Source: Variovorax sp. PAMC26660
Lineage (GTDB): Bacteria; Pseudomonadota; Gammaproteobacteria; Burkholderiales; Burkholderiaceae_C
Direction: 5' to 3'
Length of the DNA stretch: 64,000 nucleotides
Assembly (NCBI RefSeq): GCF_014302995.1
Contig: NZ_CP060295.1
Span: 4,207,501 to 4,271,500, forward strand
The position numbers were made by a program, and so were the translations under genes. This document shows, one piece after another, positions 55,535-64,000 of this stretch. The notes beneath the pieces were generated by a model, which was given only the letters and a program-made list of their open reading frames with translations, was not told the origin of the DNA and ran no database searches. Each line of letters starts with the position of its first letter. The stretch's first letter is position 1.

Positions 55535-56092
55535 ATGAACAGAGAATTTGCCCCCGAACGGCTCAACGTGCCTGCTTTTGCAGCCGCCGCCGCATCCCTT
55601 GAGGCTGCTGACCCGGTTCCTGATTACCTGCGCCTGGTCGCTGAACTGGCGGCTCCGGCGCCTGACGCCGTGGTCCATTGGGAGGCGACCGCCGAGGAGC
55701 GCCCCGGCGCAGACGGCAAGTCGACGCCCTGGCTGCACCTGGAGGCGGAAACCACCGTGCCACTGGTTTGCCAGCGTTGCCTGTCGCCCGTCGACACCTT
55801 GCTGACGGTCGACCGCTGGTTCCGTTTCGTGGCCGACGAGGCCACGGCAGAAGCTGAAGACGAGGAATCCGAAGAAGACCTGCTGGTCATCAGCCGGGAT
55901 TTCGACCTCCAGACCCTGATCGAGGACGAGCTTTTGATGGAAATTCCCGTCACGCCCATTCACGATGTTTGCCCGATACCGGTCCAGCTCTCGTCCAGCG
56001 ACGAGGACTTCCAGGCGGCCGAAGAAGCCAAGCCGAACCCCTTTGCGGTGCTCGGAGCGTTGCGTTCACGCAAGCCGGGAGAGGGCAAGTAG
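55535..56092 (+). CDS. yceD: YceD/DUF177 family 23S rRNA accumulation protein
   Basis: A 185-residue protein from ATG 55535. It has the DUF177 Cys pair in VCQRCLSPVDT, acidic stretches (AEAEDEESEEDLLV) and ends in the region NPFAVLGALRSRK. YceD homologues adjoin rpmF throughout bacteria and affect 23S rRNA levels in bacteria and plastids. An earlier in-frame start at 55451 lacks conserved residues. The rpmF ATG is about 146 bases after its stop. Confidence 0.92.
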   Translation: MNREFAPERLNVPAFAAAAASLEAADPVPDYLRLVAELAAPAPDAVVHWEATAEERPGADGKSTPWLHLEAETTVPLVCQRCLSPVDTLLTVDRWFRFVADEATAEAEDEESEEDLLVISRDFDLQTLIEDELLMEIPVTPIHDVCPIPVQLSSSDEDFQAAEEAKPNPFAVLGALRSRKPGEGK

Positions 56093-56112
56093 CCCTTTTC
56101 CCCAGGCTGGGC

Positions 56113-56118
56113 TATACT
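56113..56118 (+). promoter_or_regulatory. Possible -10 box (TATACT) before rpmF
   Basis: TATACT at 56113-56118 fits a sigma-70 -10 element and lies about 120 bases upstream of the rpmF ATG. I see no good -35 box, so this is weak support for an internal promoter. Confidence 0.3.
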
Positions 56119-56238
56119 CATGGGCTTCGCGCGCGCCGCCGTGAGCAGCGATGCAGATAAAGGCATTCCATACATGCCGCTGCATTGCCACCGCAAAAGA
56201 GCGCATCCAATCACTCACCTAACAGTCCAGGAGCCATC

Positions 56239-56421
56239 ATGGCCGTCCAGCAAAACAAGAAGTCGCCTTCCAAGCGCGGCATGCACCGTTCCCACAATGC
56301 GCTGGTCGTGCCCGGCATCGCCGTGGAACCGACCACCGGCGAAACGCATCTGCGTCACCACATCAGCCCCAACGGTTTCTACCGTGGCCGTCAGGTGCTC
56401 AAGAACAAGTCTGAAGCCTGA
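56239..56421 (+). CDS. rpmF: 50S ribosomal protein L32
   Basis: A 60-residue basic protein starting [20 protein letters not shown], the standard L32 N-terminus; [18 protein letters not shown] follows. It lacks the usual Zn-binding Cys pairs, as in many proteobacteria. GGAG 5 bases upstream of ATG supports the start. It lies before plsX and the fab genes, as in E. coli, and is separated from them by a strong hairpin. Confidence 0.97.
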   Translation: MAVQQNKKSPSKRGMHRSHNALVVPGIAVEPTTGETHLRHHISPNGFYRGRQVLKNKSEA

Positions 56422-56439
56422 TCTCGCATCCCAAGGCCG

Positions 56440-56481
56440 AGGCCCGAAGCTACTTCTGCTGTAGCGTCGGGCCTTTGTTTT
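56440..56481 (+). terminator. Terminator-like hairpin between rpmF and plsX
   Basis: AGGCCCGA-A-GCTAC pairs with GTAGC-G-TCGGGCCT (13 pairs and one mismatch, 7-base loop), then TTTGTTTT. It lies just before the plsX start (56483), so it should end most rpmF transcripts and lower read-through into the fatty-acid genes. Confidence 0.75.
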
Positions 56482-56482
56482 G

Positions 56483-57580
56483 ATGGCTACGTCTTCTCTT
56501 CCCGAATTCGCTGCTGCGCCTTCTGCAATCACGCTCGCCGTGGATTGCATGGGAGGCGACCATGGGCCGCGCGTCACGCTTGCGGCCTGCCGTGCGTTTC
56601 TCGAGCGGCACAGCGAAGCCTCGTTGTTGCTGGTCGGTGCGCCGGCCGCACTGGCGGGCTTTGCCGCGCATCCACGCGCCCGCATCGTCGCTGCCAGCGA
56701 GGTGGTGGGCATGGACGACCCTGTCGAAATCGCATTGCGCAAGAAGAAGGACTCTTCGATGCGTGTTGCGATCCAGCAGGTCAAGGATGGCACTGCGCAA
56801 GCCGCCATCTCGGCCGGGAACACCGGCGCGCTGATGGCCATTGCGCGTTACCTGCTCAAGACGCTCGACGGCATTGATCGTCCGGCCATTGCGCCGCAAC
56901 TGCCGAACGCCAAGGGCGGGGCAACGACCGTGCTCGACCTGGGTGCGAACGTCGATTGCGACGCTGAGGATCTGCTTCAGTTCGCCGTGCTTGGCTCGGC
57001 GCTCGTCTCGGCGTTGACCGGCAACGAGTCGCCTTCGGTCGGCTTGCTCAATATTGGCGAAGAAGCCATCAAGGGCAGCGAAACGATCAAAAAAGCGAGT
57101 CAACTGCTGCGTACGGCTGCTAACTCCAAAGATTTGAACTTCTACGGTAACGTGGAAGGCAACGATATTTTCAAGGGCACAACCGACATCATCGTCTGCG
57201 ATGGATTTGTCGGGAATGTGGCGTTGAAGGCCAGCGAAGGCGTTGCTTCAATGATCCAGGAGTTCATTCGGGCCGAGTTTTCGCGAAACGTCTTCACCAA
57301 AATTGCGGCAATTGTTGCCTACCCGGTCTTAAAAGCCTTTAAAGGTCGTGTTGATCATCGCCGCTACAACGGCGCCGCACTTTTGGGCCTGCGTGGCCTG
57401 GTTTTCAAGAGTCATGGCTCGGCCGACGAAGTGGCTTTCGGCTACGCGCTGGATCGCGCTTATGATGCCGCTCGCAACAACCTGCTCGATCGCGTGCGGG
57501 CCCGCATCGCCCACGCCGCGCCATTGCTCGCGCGGCAGGAACCGGCGGCGCCGGTCGACGCGACGGCCCTTCACGTTTGA
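56483..57580 (+). CDS. plsX: Phosphate acyltransferase PlsX
   Basis: A 365-residue protein that converts acyl-ACP to acyl-phosphate for phospholipid synthesis, working at the inner membrane surface. [11 protein letters not shown] at the N-terminus and [17 protein letters not shown] are characteristic. ATG 56483 follows a TTG that also reads in frame. Its stop overlaps the fabH start (TGATG). Confidence 0.96.
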   Translation: MATSSLPEFAAAPSAITLAVDCMGGDHGPRVTLAACRAFLERHSEASLLLVGAPAALAGFAAHPRARIVAASEVVGMDDPVEIALRKKKDSSMRVAIQQVKDGTAQAAISAGNTGALMAIARYLLKTLDGIDRPAIAPQLPNAKGGATTVLDLGANVDCDAEDLLQFAVLGSALVSALTGNESPSVGLLNIGEEAIKGSETIKKASQLLRTAANSKDLNFYGNVEGNDIFKGTTDIIVCDGFVGNVALKASEGVASMIQEFIRAEFSRNVFTKIAAIVAYPVLKAFKGRVDHRRYNGAALLGLRGLVFKSHGSADEVAFGYALDRAYDAARNNLLDRVRARIAHAAPLLARQEPAAPVDATALHV

Positions 57581-58557
57581 TGACCCCTTTTTCACGCATT
57601 ACCGGCACCGGCAGTTACCTGCCCCCACGCCGCGTGACCAATGACGACCTTGCCAAGGAACTGGCAACACGCGGCATAGAAACCTCCGACCAGTGGATCA
57701 TTGAACGCACTGGCATCCACGCGCGTCACTTTGCCGCGCCGGAAGTCAGCAGCAGCGATCTCGGTCTTGAGGCCGCCAGGCACGCCCTGGAGGCCGCGGG
57801 CCGCAAGGCCAGCGATGTCGACCTGATCATCGTCGCGACCTCGACGCCCGACATGGTGTTCCCATCGTCGGCCGCCATCCTCCAGCACAAGCTCGGCATT
57901 GCCGGCTGCCCGGCCTTCGACGTCCAGGCCGTCTGCAGCGGTTTCGTCTACGCGCTGACCATTGCCGACGCGATGATCCGCACCGGCACGGCGCGTTGTG
58001 CACTGGTGATTGGCGCCGAAGTGTTCTCCCGCATCCTCGACTTCAACGACCGAACCACGTGCGTGCTGTTCGGCGACGGTGCGGGTGCGGTGGTGCTTGA
58101 AGCCAGCGAAGAGCCGGGCATTCTTGCCAGCGATCTGCATGCCGATGGCAAACACGTCGGCATTCTGTGTGTGCCAGGCCATGTCTCGGGCGGCAACGTG
58201 CTGGGCACGCCGCTGTTGCACATGGACGGGCAGGCCGTGTTCAAGCTCGCGGTCCGCGTGCTCGAAGAGGCTGCGCGCGCCACGCTGGTCAAGGCCGGCA
58301 AGACCGAGGCCGACATCGACTGGCTGATTCCGCACCAGGCCAACATCCGCATCATGGAAGGCACAGCGAAAAAGCTGAAGCTGCCGCGCGAGAAGCTGAT
58401 CGTCACGGTCAACGAGCACGGCAATACGTCGGCTGCCTCGATTCCGTTGGCACTCGATGAAGCTGTGCGCTCCGGCAAGGTGAAGAAGGGTGAGACCCTC
58501 ATGCTCGAAGGCGTGGGCGGTGGCTTCACCTGGGGCGCGGTGCTATTGAATCTGTAG
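57580..58557 (+). CDS. fabH: Beta-ketoacyl-ACP synthase III
   Basis: This 325-residue enzyme condenses acetyl-CoA with malonyl-ACP to start fatty-acid synthesis. The catalytic triad is Cys119 ([11 protein letters not shown]), His252 ([11 protein letters not shown]) and Asn282 ([10 protein letters not shown]), in normal spacing. The ATG overlaps the plsX stop by 1 base (TGATG). Next gene fabD is 36 bases away. Confidence 0.97.
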   Translation: MTPFSRITGTGSYLPPRRVTNDDLAKELATRGIETSDQWIIERTGIHARHFAAPEVSSSDLGLEAARHALEAAGRKASDVDLIIVATSTPDMVFPSSAAILQHKLGIAGCPAFDVQAVCSGFVYALTIADAMIRTGTARCALVIGAEVFSRILDFNDRTTCVLFGDGAGAVVLEASEEPGILASDLHADGKHVGILCVPGHVSGGNVLGTPLLHMDGQAVFKLAVRVLEEAARATLVKAGKTEADIDWLIPHQANIRIMEGTAKKLKLPREKLIVTVNEHGNTSAASIPLALDEAVRSGKVKKGETLMLEGVGGGFTWGAVLLNL

Positions 58558-58593
58558 CGTGTTGCGGCCTCTCGACGAGGGCTGCAATGCGAT

Positions 58594-59562
58594 ATGACGC
58601 ATAAAACAATGAAATCCTTTGCTTTTGTCTTTCCGGGTCAAGGCTCGCAGGCGGTCGGCATGCTCGACGCCTGGGGCGACCATCCGGCTGTGGCCGAAAC
58701 CCTGCGCGAAGCCTCCGATGCGCTGGGCGAAGACGTTGGCGCGCTGATCAAGGCCGGCCCCAAGGAAGAACTGGCGCTCACCACCAACACCCAGCCCGTG
58801 ATGCTCGTGGCAGGCGTTGCCGCGTGGCGCGCCTGGCTGGCCGAAGGCGGTGCAACGCCTTCCGTGGTGGCTGGTCATTCGCTGGGCGAGTACTCGGCGC
58901 TGGTCGCCTCCGGCGTGCTGACGCTCGCACAGGCAGCGCCGCTCGTGCGCTTTCGTGCACAAGCGATGCAGCAGGCTGTGCCCGTAGGTGTCGGCGCGAT
59001 GGCGGCCATCCTCGGCATGGAATCCAGCAAGGTCATGGCGGGTTGTGTGGAAGCTACGGCGACTTTCGGTGCCGACAGTGCCGAGATCGTCGAGGCCGTG
59101 AATTTCAATGATCCGATGCAGACGGTGATCGCCGGCAGCAAGGCGGCGGTCGACAAGGCCTGTGAACTGCTGAAGGCCAATGGCGCCAAGCGCGCGCTGC
59201 TGTTGCCCGTGTCGGCGCCGTTCCATTCGAGCCTCATGAAGCCCGCAGCCGAAGCGCTGCGCGAAAAGCTCGCCGGCATCACGCTGGCGACGCCTCAGAT
59301 TCCGGTGCTGAACAACATCGACGTGGCCATCGAAACTGACGCGGACCGCATTCGCGACGCGCTGGTGCGCCAGGCCGCAGGTCCAGTTCGCTGGGTCGAA
59401 AGCATCCAGGCCTTGAAACTGCGCGGTGTAGCCGCCATCATCGAGTGCGGCCCTGGCAAGGTGCTGGCCGGCATGGTGAAGCGCATTACCCCCGATCTGG
59501 AAGCCGCGTCGGTGTACGACCCGGCCACGCTCGCGGAAACCCGACAATCGCTCGCCGGCTGA
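58594..59562 (+). CDS. fabD: Malonyl CoA-acyl carrier protein transacylase
   Basis: A 322-residue enzyme that loads malonyl groups onto ACP. The catalytic serine is Ser96 in GHSLGEYSAL and the histidine is His211 in SAPFHSSLM. FVFPGQGSQAVGM marks the N-terminus. The ATG at 58594 has GAGGG about 13 bases upstream; an ATG at 58609 is also possible. Confidence 0.97.
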   Translation: MTHKTMKSFAFVFPGQGSQAVGMLDAWGDHPAVAETLREASDALGEDVGALIKAGPKEELALTTNTQPVMLVAGVAAWRAWLAEGGATPSVVAGHSLGEYSALVASGVLTLAQAAPLVRFRAQAMQQAVPVGVGAMAAILGMESSKVMAGCVEATATFGADSAEIVEAVNFNDPMQTVIAGSKAAVDKACELLKANGAKRALLLPVSAPFHSSLMKPAAEALREKLAGITLATPQIPVLNNIDVAIETDADRIRDALVRQAAGPVRWVESIQALKLRGVAAIIECGPGKVLAGMVKRITPDLEAASVYDPATLAETRQSLAG

Positions 59563-59593
59563 ACGGCGCAAGCAAGGCCCGATACTTTTTCTT

Positions 59594-60677
<1,084 letters not shown>

Positions 60678-60776
60678 TCGGCCAGCTGACAACATCGCGT
60701 CTGCGGCCGGCGGTTCTCCTTTGAACCGCATGCGCCGACAGGCTGTTGTACAGCGCTTCCAGAAAGGTTTGCCGGC

Positions 60777-62021
60777 ATGACCAAACGCCGCGTCGTCGTG
60801 ACCGGACTCGGTTGCATCGCTCCTGTCGGAAACACCGCAACCGAATCCTGGGCCAACTTGTTGGCCGGGAAGTCGGGCATTGCGAACATCACCGCGTTCG
60901 ATGCAAGCGCCTTCGCCTGCAAGTTCGCCGGTGAGGTCAAGGGTTTCGACATCACCCAATTCATCTCGGAGAAAGAAGCGCGTCACATGGACCGCTTCAT
61001 TCATCTGGGGCTCGCCGCCGCCATTCAGGCGGTGCAGGACAGCGGACTGCCGACCGGCGAAGCGCTGTCCTATGAGGAAGCCGTGCGCATCGGCTGCAAC
61101 ATCGGCTCGGGCATCGGCGGTTTGCCGATGATCGAGCAGACGCACGGCGAATATGCGAGTCGCGGCCCACGCCGCATTTCGCCGTTCTTCGTGCCGGCAT
61201 CGATCATCAACATGATCTCGGGCCACGTGTCGATCAAGTACGGCTTCAAGGGCCCGAACATCGCCGTCGTGACCGCCTGCACCACCGGCCTGCATGCCAT
61301 CGGCACGTCGGCACGCATGATCGAGTACGGCGATGCCGACGTAATGATCGCGGGCGGCGCCGAATCCACCATTTCTCCGCTTGGCATTGGCGGCTTCACT
61401 GCGCCTCGCGCGCTGAGCACCCGCAATGACGATCCCGCGACGGCTTCGCGCCCGTGGGACAAGGATCGCGACGGCTTCGTGCTGGGCGAGGGTGCTGGCG
61501 TGCTGGTGCTCGAAGAATACGAACATGCCAAGGCGCGTGGAGCCAAGATCTATGCGGAAGTCTCGGGCTTCGGCCTGACCGGTGACGCGTATCACATGAC
61601 CGCGCCCGACGTCGACGGCCCGCGCCGTTCGATGGTCATGGCGCTAGCCAATGCGGGTGTCAATGCCGACGAGGTTCAGTACCTGAACGCGCACGGCACT
61701 TCGACGCAGATCGGTGACCTCAATGAGACCAACGCGGTCAAGCTCGCCTTCGGCGATCATGCGAAGAAGCTCGTCGTCAATTCGACCAAGTCCATGACCG
61801 GTCACTTGCTGGGCGGCGCGGGCGGCATCGAATCGGTGTTCACTGTGCTCGCGCTGCATCACCAGAAGAGCCCGCCGACCATCAACATCTTCAACCAGGA
61901 TCCGGAGTGCGATCTCGACTACTGCGCCAACGAGGCGCGCGATCTGAAGATCGATGTCGCGGTCAAGAACAACTTCGGCTTCGGGGGCACCAACGGCACG
62001 CTGGTGTTCAAGCGCGCTTGA
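60777..62021 (+). CDS. fabF: Beta-ketoacyl-ACP synthase II
   Basis: A 414-residue condensing enzyme that elongates fatty acids. The active site has Cys168 (VTACTTGLHA), His306 (NAHGTSTQIGD) and His343 (TGHLLGGAGG), in normal spacing. It starts MTKRRVVVTGLGCIAP with an AAAGG upstream. It ends the fatty-acid cluster. Confidence 0.97.
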   Translation: MTKRRVVVTGLGCIAPVGNTATESWANLLAGKSGIANITAFDASAFACKFAGEVKGFDITQFISEKEARHMDRFIHLGLAAAIQAVQDSGLPTGEALSYEEAVRIGCNIGSGIGGLPMIEQTHGEYASRGPRRISPFFVPASIINMISGHVSIKYGFKGPNIAVVTACTTGLHAIGTSARMIEYGDADVMIAGGAESTISPLGIGGFTAPRALSTRNDDPATASRPWDKDRDGFVLGEGAGVLVLEEYEHAKARGAKIYAEVSGFGLTGDAYHMTAPDVDGPRRSMVMALANAGVNADEVQYLNAHGTSTQIGDLNETNAVKLAFGDHAKKLVVNSTKSMTGHLLGGAGGIESVFTVLALHHQKSPPTINIFNQDPECDLDYCANEARDLKIDVAVKNNFGFGGTNGTLVFKRA

Positions 62022-62034
62022 GCATTGCTCTTTC

Positions 62035-62517
62035 ATGCACAGCGCACCGTCGGTGACCTATCCGGTGGGGCGCTCGCGTGGCGCAACCCGGATCTTGATT
62101 GTCCTTTGGGCCCTGGGCGCTTGTTGTGCGGGCGCATCCTGCTATCTGTTGGATAGCGCCGGATGGCGCCAGCTCCTGCTGGTTCTCAGTGTCGCGTTTT
62201 CCGGCGTTGCCGCCGGCTTCGGCTTGCGGCGCGATGGCGCGGCGGTTCTGCACTTCGATGGACTTTGCTGGTCTTTGACGGGCGCCGACACCACTCGCAG
62301 CGTTCGTGCGGCCCAAGCCTCGGTCGCCCTCGATTTCCAGTCGCTGATGCTGGTCAGGCTTGCCGAGCCCGGCCGCGCCCGGCGCTGGATCTGGATCGAG
62401 CACCGGACCATGCCGGAACGCTGGCGCGATGTGCGTCGCGCGGTATATTCGCGCGCTCCCTCCGCAGCACCTGCTGGCGACCCCTGGCGCGCGACGGCAC
62501 CGGCCGACGCGCCCTGA
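62035..62517 (+). CDS. Hypothetical small membrane protein between fabF and rpoE
   Basis: A 160-residue protein with two hydrophobic helices (about 20-40 and 47-66) and a soluble C-terminal region with a Trp-rich strand (RRWIWIEHRTMPERW). I recognise no family; the two-helix plus Trp-rich pattern is reminiscent of YcxB/toxin-CptA-like membrane proteins. It follows fabF by 13 bases and precedes rpoE by 10 bases, so it is probably transcribed with both neighbours. Confidence 0.75.
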   Translation: MHSAPSVTYPVGRSRGATRILIVLWALGACCAGASCYLLDSAGWRQLLLVLSVAFSGVAAGFGLRRDGAAVLHFDGLCWSLTGADTTRSVRAAQASVALDFQSLMLVRLAEPGRARRWIWIEHRTMPERWRDVRRAVYSRAPSAAPAGDPWRATAPADAP

Positions 62518-62527
62518 ACCTCCCTCG

Positions 62528-63202
62528 ATGACCACTTCTGTGCCGCCTGTGCCACCGGACTCCGGCCTGACCGACGCGTCCGCCGAGGCGCCGCGCCCGG
62601 GCGAGGTCGATTTCCAGCTGGTCCAACGCACGGTTGCGGGCGATCAGAAGGCTTTCGAGCTGCTGGTCATCAAGTACCAGCGCCGTATCGAACGCCTGAT
62701 CGGCCGGATGGTGCGCGATGTCGACCTGATCGAGGACATTGCGCAGGAAACCTTCATTCGGGCCTACCGCGCATTGCACCAGTTCCGGGGGGAGGCGCAG
62801 TTCTACACCTGGCTTTACCGGATCGCCGTCAACACCGCCAAGAAGGCGCTGGTGGACATGAAGCGCGATCCGACTGTCTCCGAAAGCGCTCTGCGGCCGT
62901 CTTCTGATGACGACGATGAAACTTACCGTCCCGGAAACGAACCAATCAGCGACGAAACCCCTGAATCGATCATGGCGGCGAAGGAAATCGCCACCGCCGT
63001 CGAGGTAGCCATGGATGCGCTCCCGGCCGAGTTGCGCCAGGCGGTCACGCTGCGCGAAATCGAGGGCATGAGTTACGAAGAGATCGCCGAGGTCATGAAT
63101 TGCCCTATCGGCACGGTGCGTTCGCGTATTTTCCGGGCGCGTGAGGCCATTTCGGCCAAGGTCAAACCACTGCTGGACAACCAGTCCGGCAAGCGTTGGT
63201 AA
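62528..63202 (+). CDS. rpoE: RNA polymerase sigma factor RpoE (sigma-E/AlgU type)
   Basis: A 224-residue extracytoplasmic-function sigma factor for envelope stress. The -10 binding region (LIEDIAQETFIRAYRAL), the region-4 helix-turn-helix (GMSYEEIAEVMNCPIGTV) and the end (RSRIFRAREAI) are clear. The ATG at 62528 gives a Pro/Ser-rich N-terminal extension of about 30 residues. The anti-sigma gene follows at once. Confidence 0.95.
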   Translation: MTTSVPPVPPDSGLTDASAEAPRPGEVDFQLVQRTVAGDQKAFELLVIKYQRRIERLIGRMVRDVDLIEDIAQETFIRAYRALHQFRGEAQFYTWLYRIAVNTAKKALVDMKRDPTVSESALRPSSDDDDETYRPGNEPISDETPESIMAAKEIATAVEVAMDALPAELRQAVTLREIEGMSYEEIAEVMNCPIGTVRSRIFRAREAISAKVKPLLDNQSGKRW

Positions 63203-63219
63203 GCAAGCAGGTGAATGAA

Positions 63220-63894
63220 ATGAATCAGTCGATGACAGTTCGGGAACAGGTGTCCGCACTTGCGGATGGTCATTTGCAGGGCGAGGCGTTCGCGCAGGCG
63301 ATCGTCGCGGTCTGCAACGAGGACGAATCGCGCGCGGCCTGGCAGGAATACCACGCGGTGGGCGATGTCCTGCGTTCGGGGGGCCATGCGCCGTGCAGCG
63401 ACACCTTGGCGTTCCTGGCTCGTTTCCAGCAGCGACTGGCTGCTGAACCCGTTGTCGCCGCGCCTGTGCTGGCGCCTGTCGCCGTAGCGGCGGCTTTGCC
63501 TGTACAGCGCAGGGCAGACGCGGCCAATGAGCCGGTGTTCCGCTGGAAGCTGGTGGCCGGTGCTGCGTCGCTGGTCGCCGTGGTGGCCGTCAGCTGGACG
63601 CTGGTCGGTAACGGCGCGGCGGTTCCGCAGGCCGGCGCGCAGATCGCGTCGACCCAACAGCAACAACAGCCGGCGGTGAATTCTGTCCTCGCAGCGGCTG
63701 CCATCAATGGCCAGCAGCCGGCCAGCGCCACATTGACCCCGACCCGCGTGATCGTCGGTAACGGCAATCCGCAAGTCATGCTGCGCGATCCGCGGCTCGA
63801 TCAATTGCTCGAAGCGCACCAGCAAGCTGGTGGCGCTTCGCAAATGCCTTCCGGATTCTTGCGCAACGCCACCTTCGAGGGGCCCACGCGCTGA
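63220..63894 (+). CDS. rseA: Anti-sigma-E factor RseA
   Basis: A 224-residue inner-membrane protein. The N-terminal 80 residues (REQVSALADGHLQGE, then AWQEYHAVGDVLRS) are the RseA domain that binds sigma-E in the cytosol. One transmembrane helix (about 114-134) follows, then a Gln-rich periplasmic domain. ATG 63220 has AGGTGA about 5 bases upstream. It starts 17 bases after rpoE and is released on stress by cleavage in the family. Confidence 0.93.
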   Translation: MNQSMTVREQVSALADGHLQGEAFAQAIVAVCNEDESRAAWQEYHAVGDVLRSGGHAPCSDTLAFLARFQQRLAAEPVVAAPVLAPVAVAAALPVQRRADAANEPVFRWKLVAGAASLVAVVAVSWTLVGNGAAVPQAGAQIASTQQQQQPAVNSVLAAAAINGQQPASATLTPTRVIVGNGNPQVMLRDPRLDQLLEAHQQAGGASQMPSGFLRNATFEGPTR

Positions 63895-63917
63895 GTGCGC
63901 GCCCTCAGCTGCCTGTA

Positions 63918-64000
63918 ATGACCGTTCAGATGCCGATCTCCGCCCGCGCCTGCGTGCTTGTGTTTGCAGCTTTTTGCCTGGCGCAGATTGCCACCGCGCA
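63918..64000 (+). CDS. Secreted protein, 3' truncated by window end; probably RseB (MucB)
   Basis: Only the start is present: MTVQMPISARACVLVFAAF and a hydrophobic core ending in ATA is a typical signal peptide. In the conserved order rpoE-rseA-rseB this position belongs to the periplasmic regulator RseB that protects RseA from cleavage. The identity is positional. The start could also be the second ATG at 63930. Confidence 0.55.
   Translation, partial: MTVQMPISARACVLVFAAFCLAQIATA

Overview
The window reads as a piece of chromosome from a high-GC betaproteobacterium of the order Burkholderiales, most like Comamonadaceae (Variovorax or a close relative). This is inferred from protein resemblance, gene order and GC-rich codon use; no 16S or tRNA gene is present to confirm it. 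I recognise 53 genes (one clearly broken, two cut by the window edges), no rRNA or tRNA genes, no CRISPR array and no insertion sequence.

Region 1 (1-6816) is a contact-dependent growth inhibition (CDI) locus in Burkholderia-type order: exoprotein CdiA/BcpA (5' end missing) with a HINT pretoxin domain and a C-terminal toxin, an AT-rich immunity gene, a second immunity-like gene broken by a frameshift, a lipoprotein in the BcpO position, and the two-partner outer-membrane transporter (CdiB/BcpB). Region 2 (6906-12751) is a tripartite RND multidrug efflux operon (adaptor, pump, outer-membrane channel). Region 3 (12890-19747) holds a small membrane methyltransferase, a rhomboid protease, argH and, divergently, a LytS/LytTR two-component pair translationally coupled to an AI-2E-family transporter.

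Region 4 (19751-27680) is an accessory stretch of small regulator-enzyme-transporter units: TetR/tautomerase, HxlR/nitrilase plus a second tautomerase, MFS/GNAT with a divergent LysR, another MFS and a small membrane protein. Several divergent gaps carry clear inverted or direct repeats that look like operators. Region 5 (27711-36115) is a very large cyclic beta-1,2-glucan synthase (NdvB/ChvB type), translationally coupled to a 72-residue membrane protein. Region 6 (36282-43316) has ppc and, divergently, the haem genes hemC-hemD-hemX-hemY.

Region 7 (43345-45896) is a divergent DHA2 efflux pump and LysR regulator. Region 8 (45962-62021) resembles the classical rne-rluC-maf-yceD-rpmF-plsX-fabHDG-acpP-fabF cluster, with a HAD phosphatase, a Rieske protein, an SppA peptidase, an MFS transporter and a short RsmI-like methyltransferase inserted between rluC and maf. 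It covers RNA turnover, ribosome maturation and fatty-acid synthesis. Region 9 (62035-64000) is a small membrane protein followed by rpoE-rseA and the start of a secreted protein, probably rseB: an envelope-stress module. The strongest leads for new biology are the CDI cassette with its broken second immunity gene and unassigned lipoprotein, the micro-ORF coupled to ndvB, and the operator-rich tautomerase/nitrilase region.
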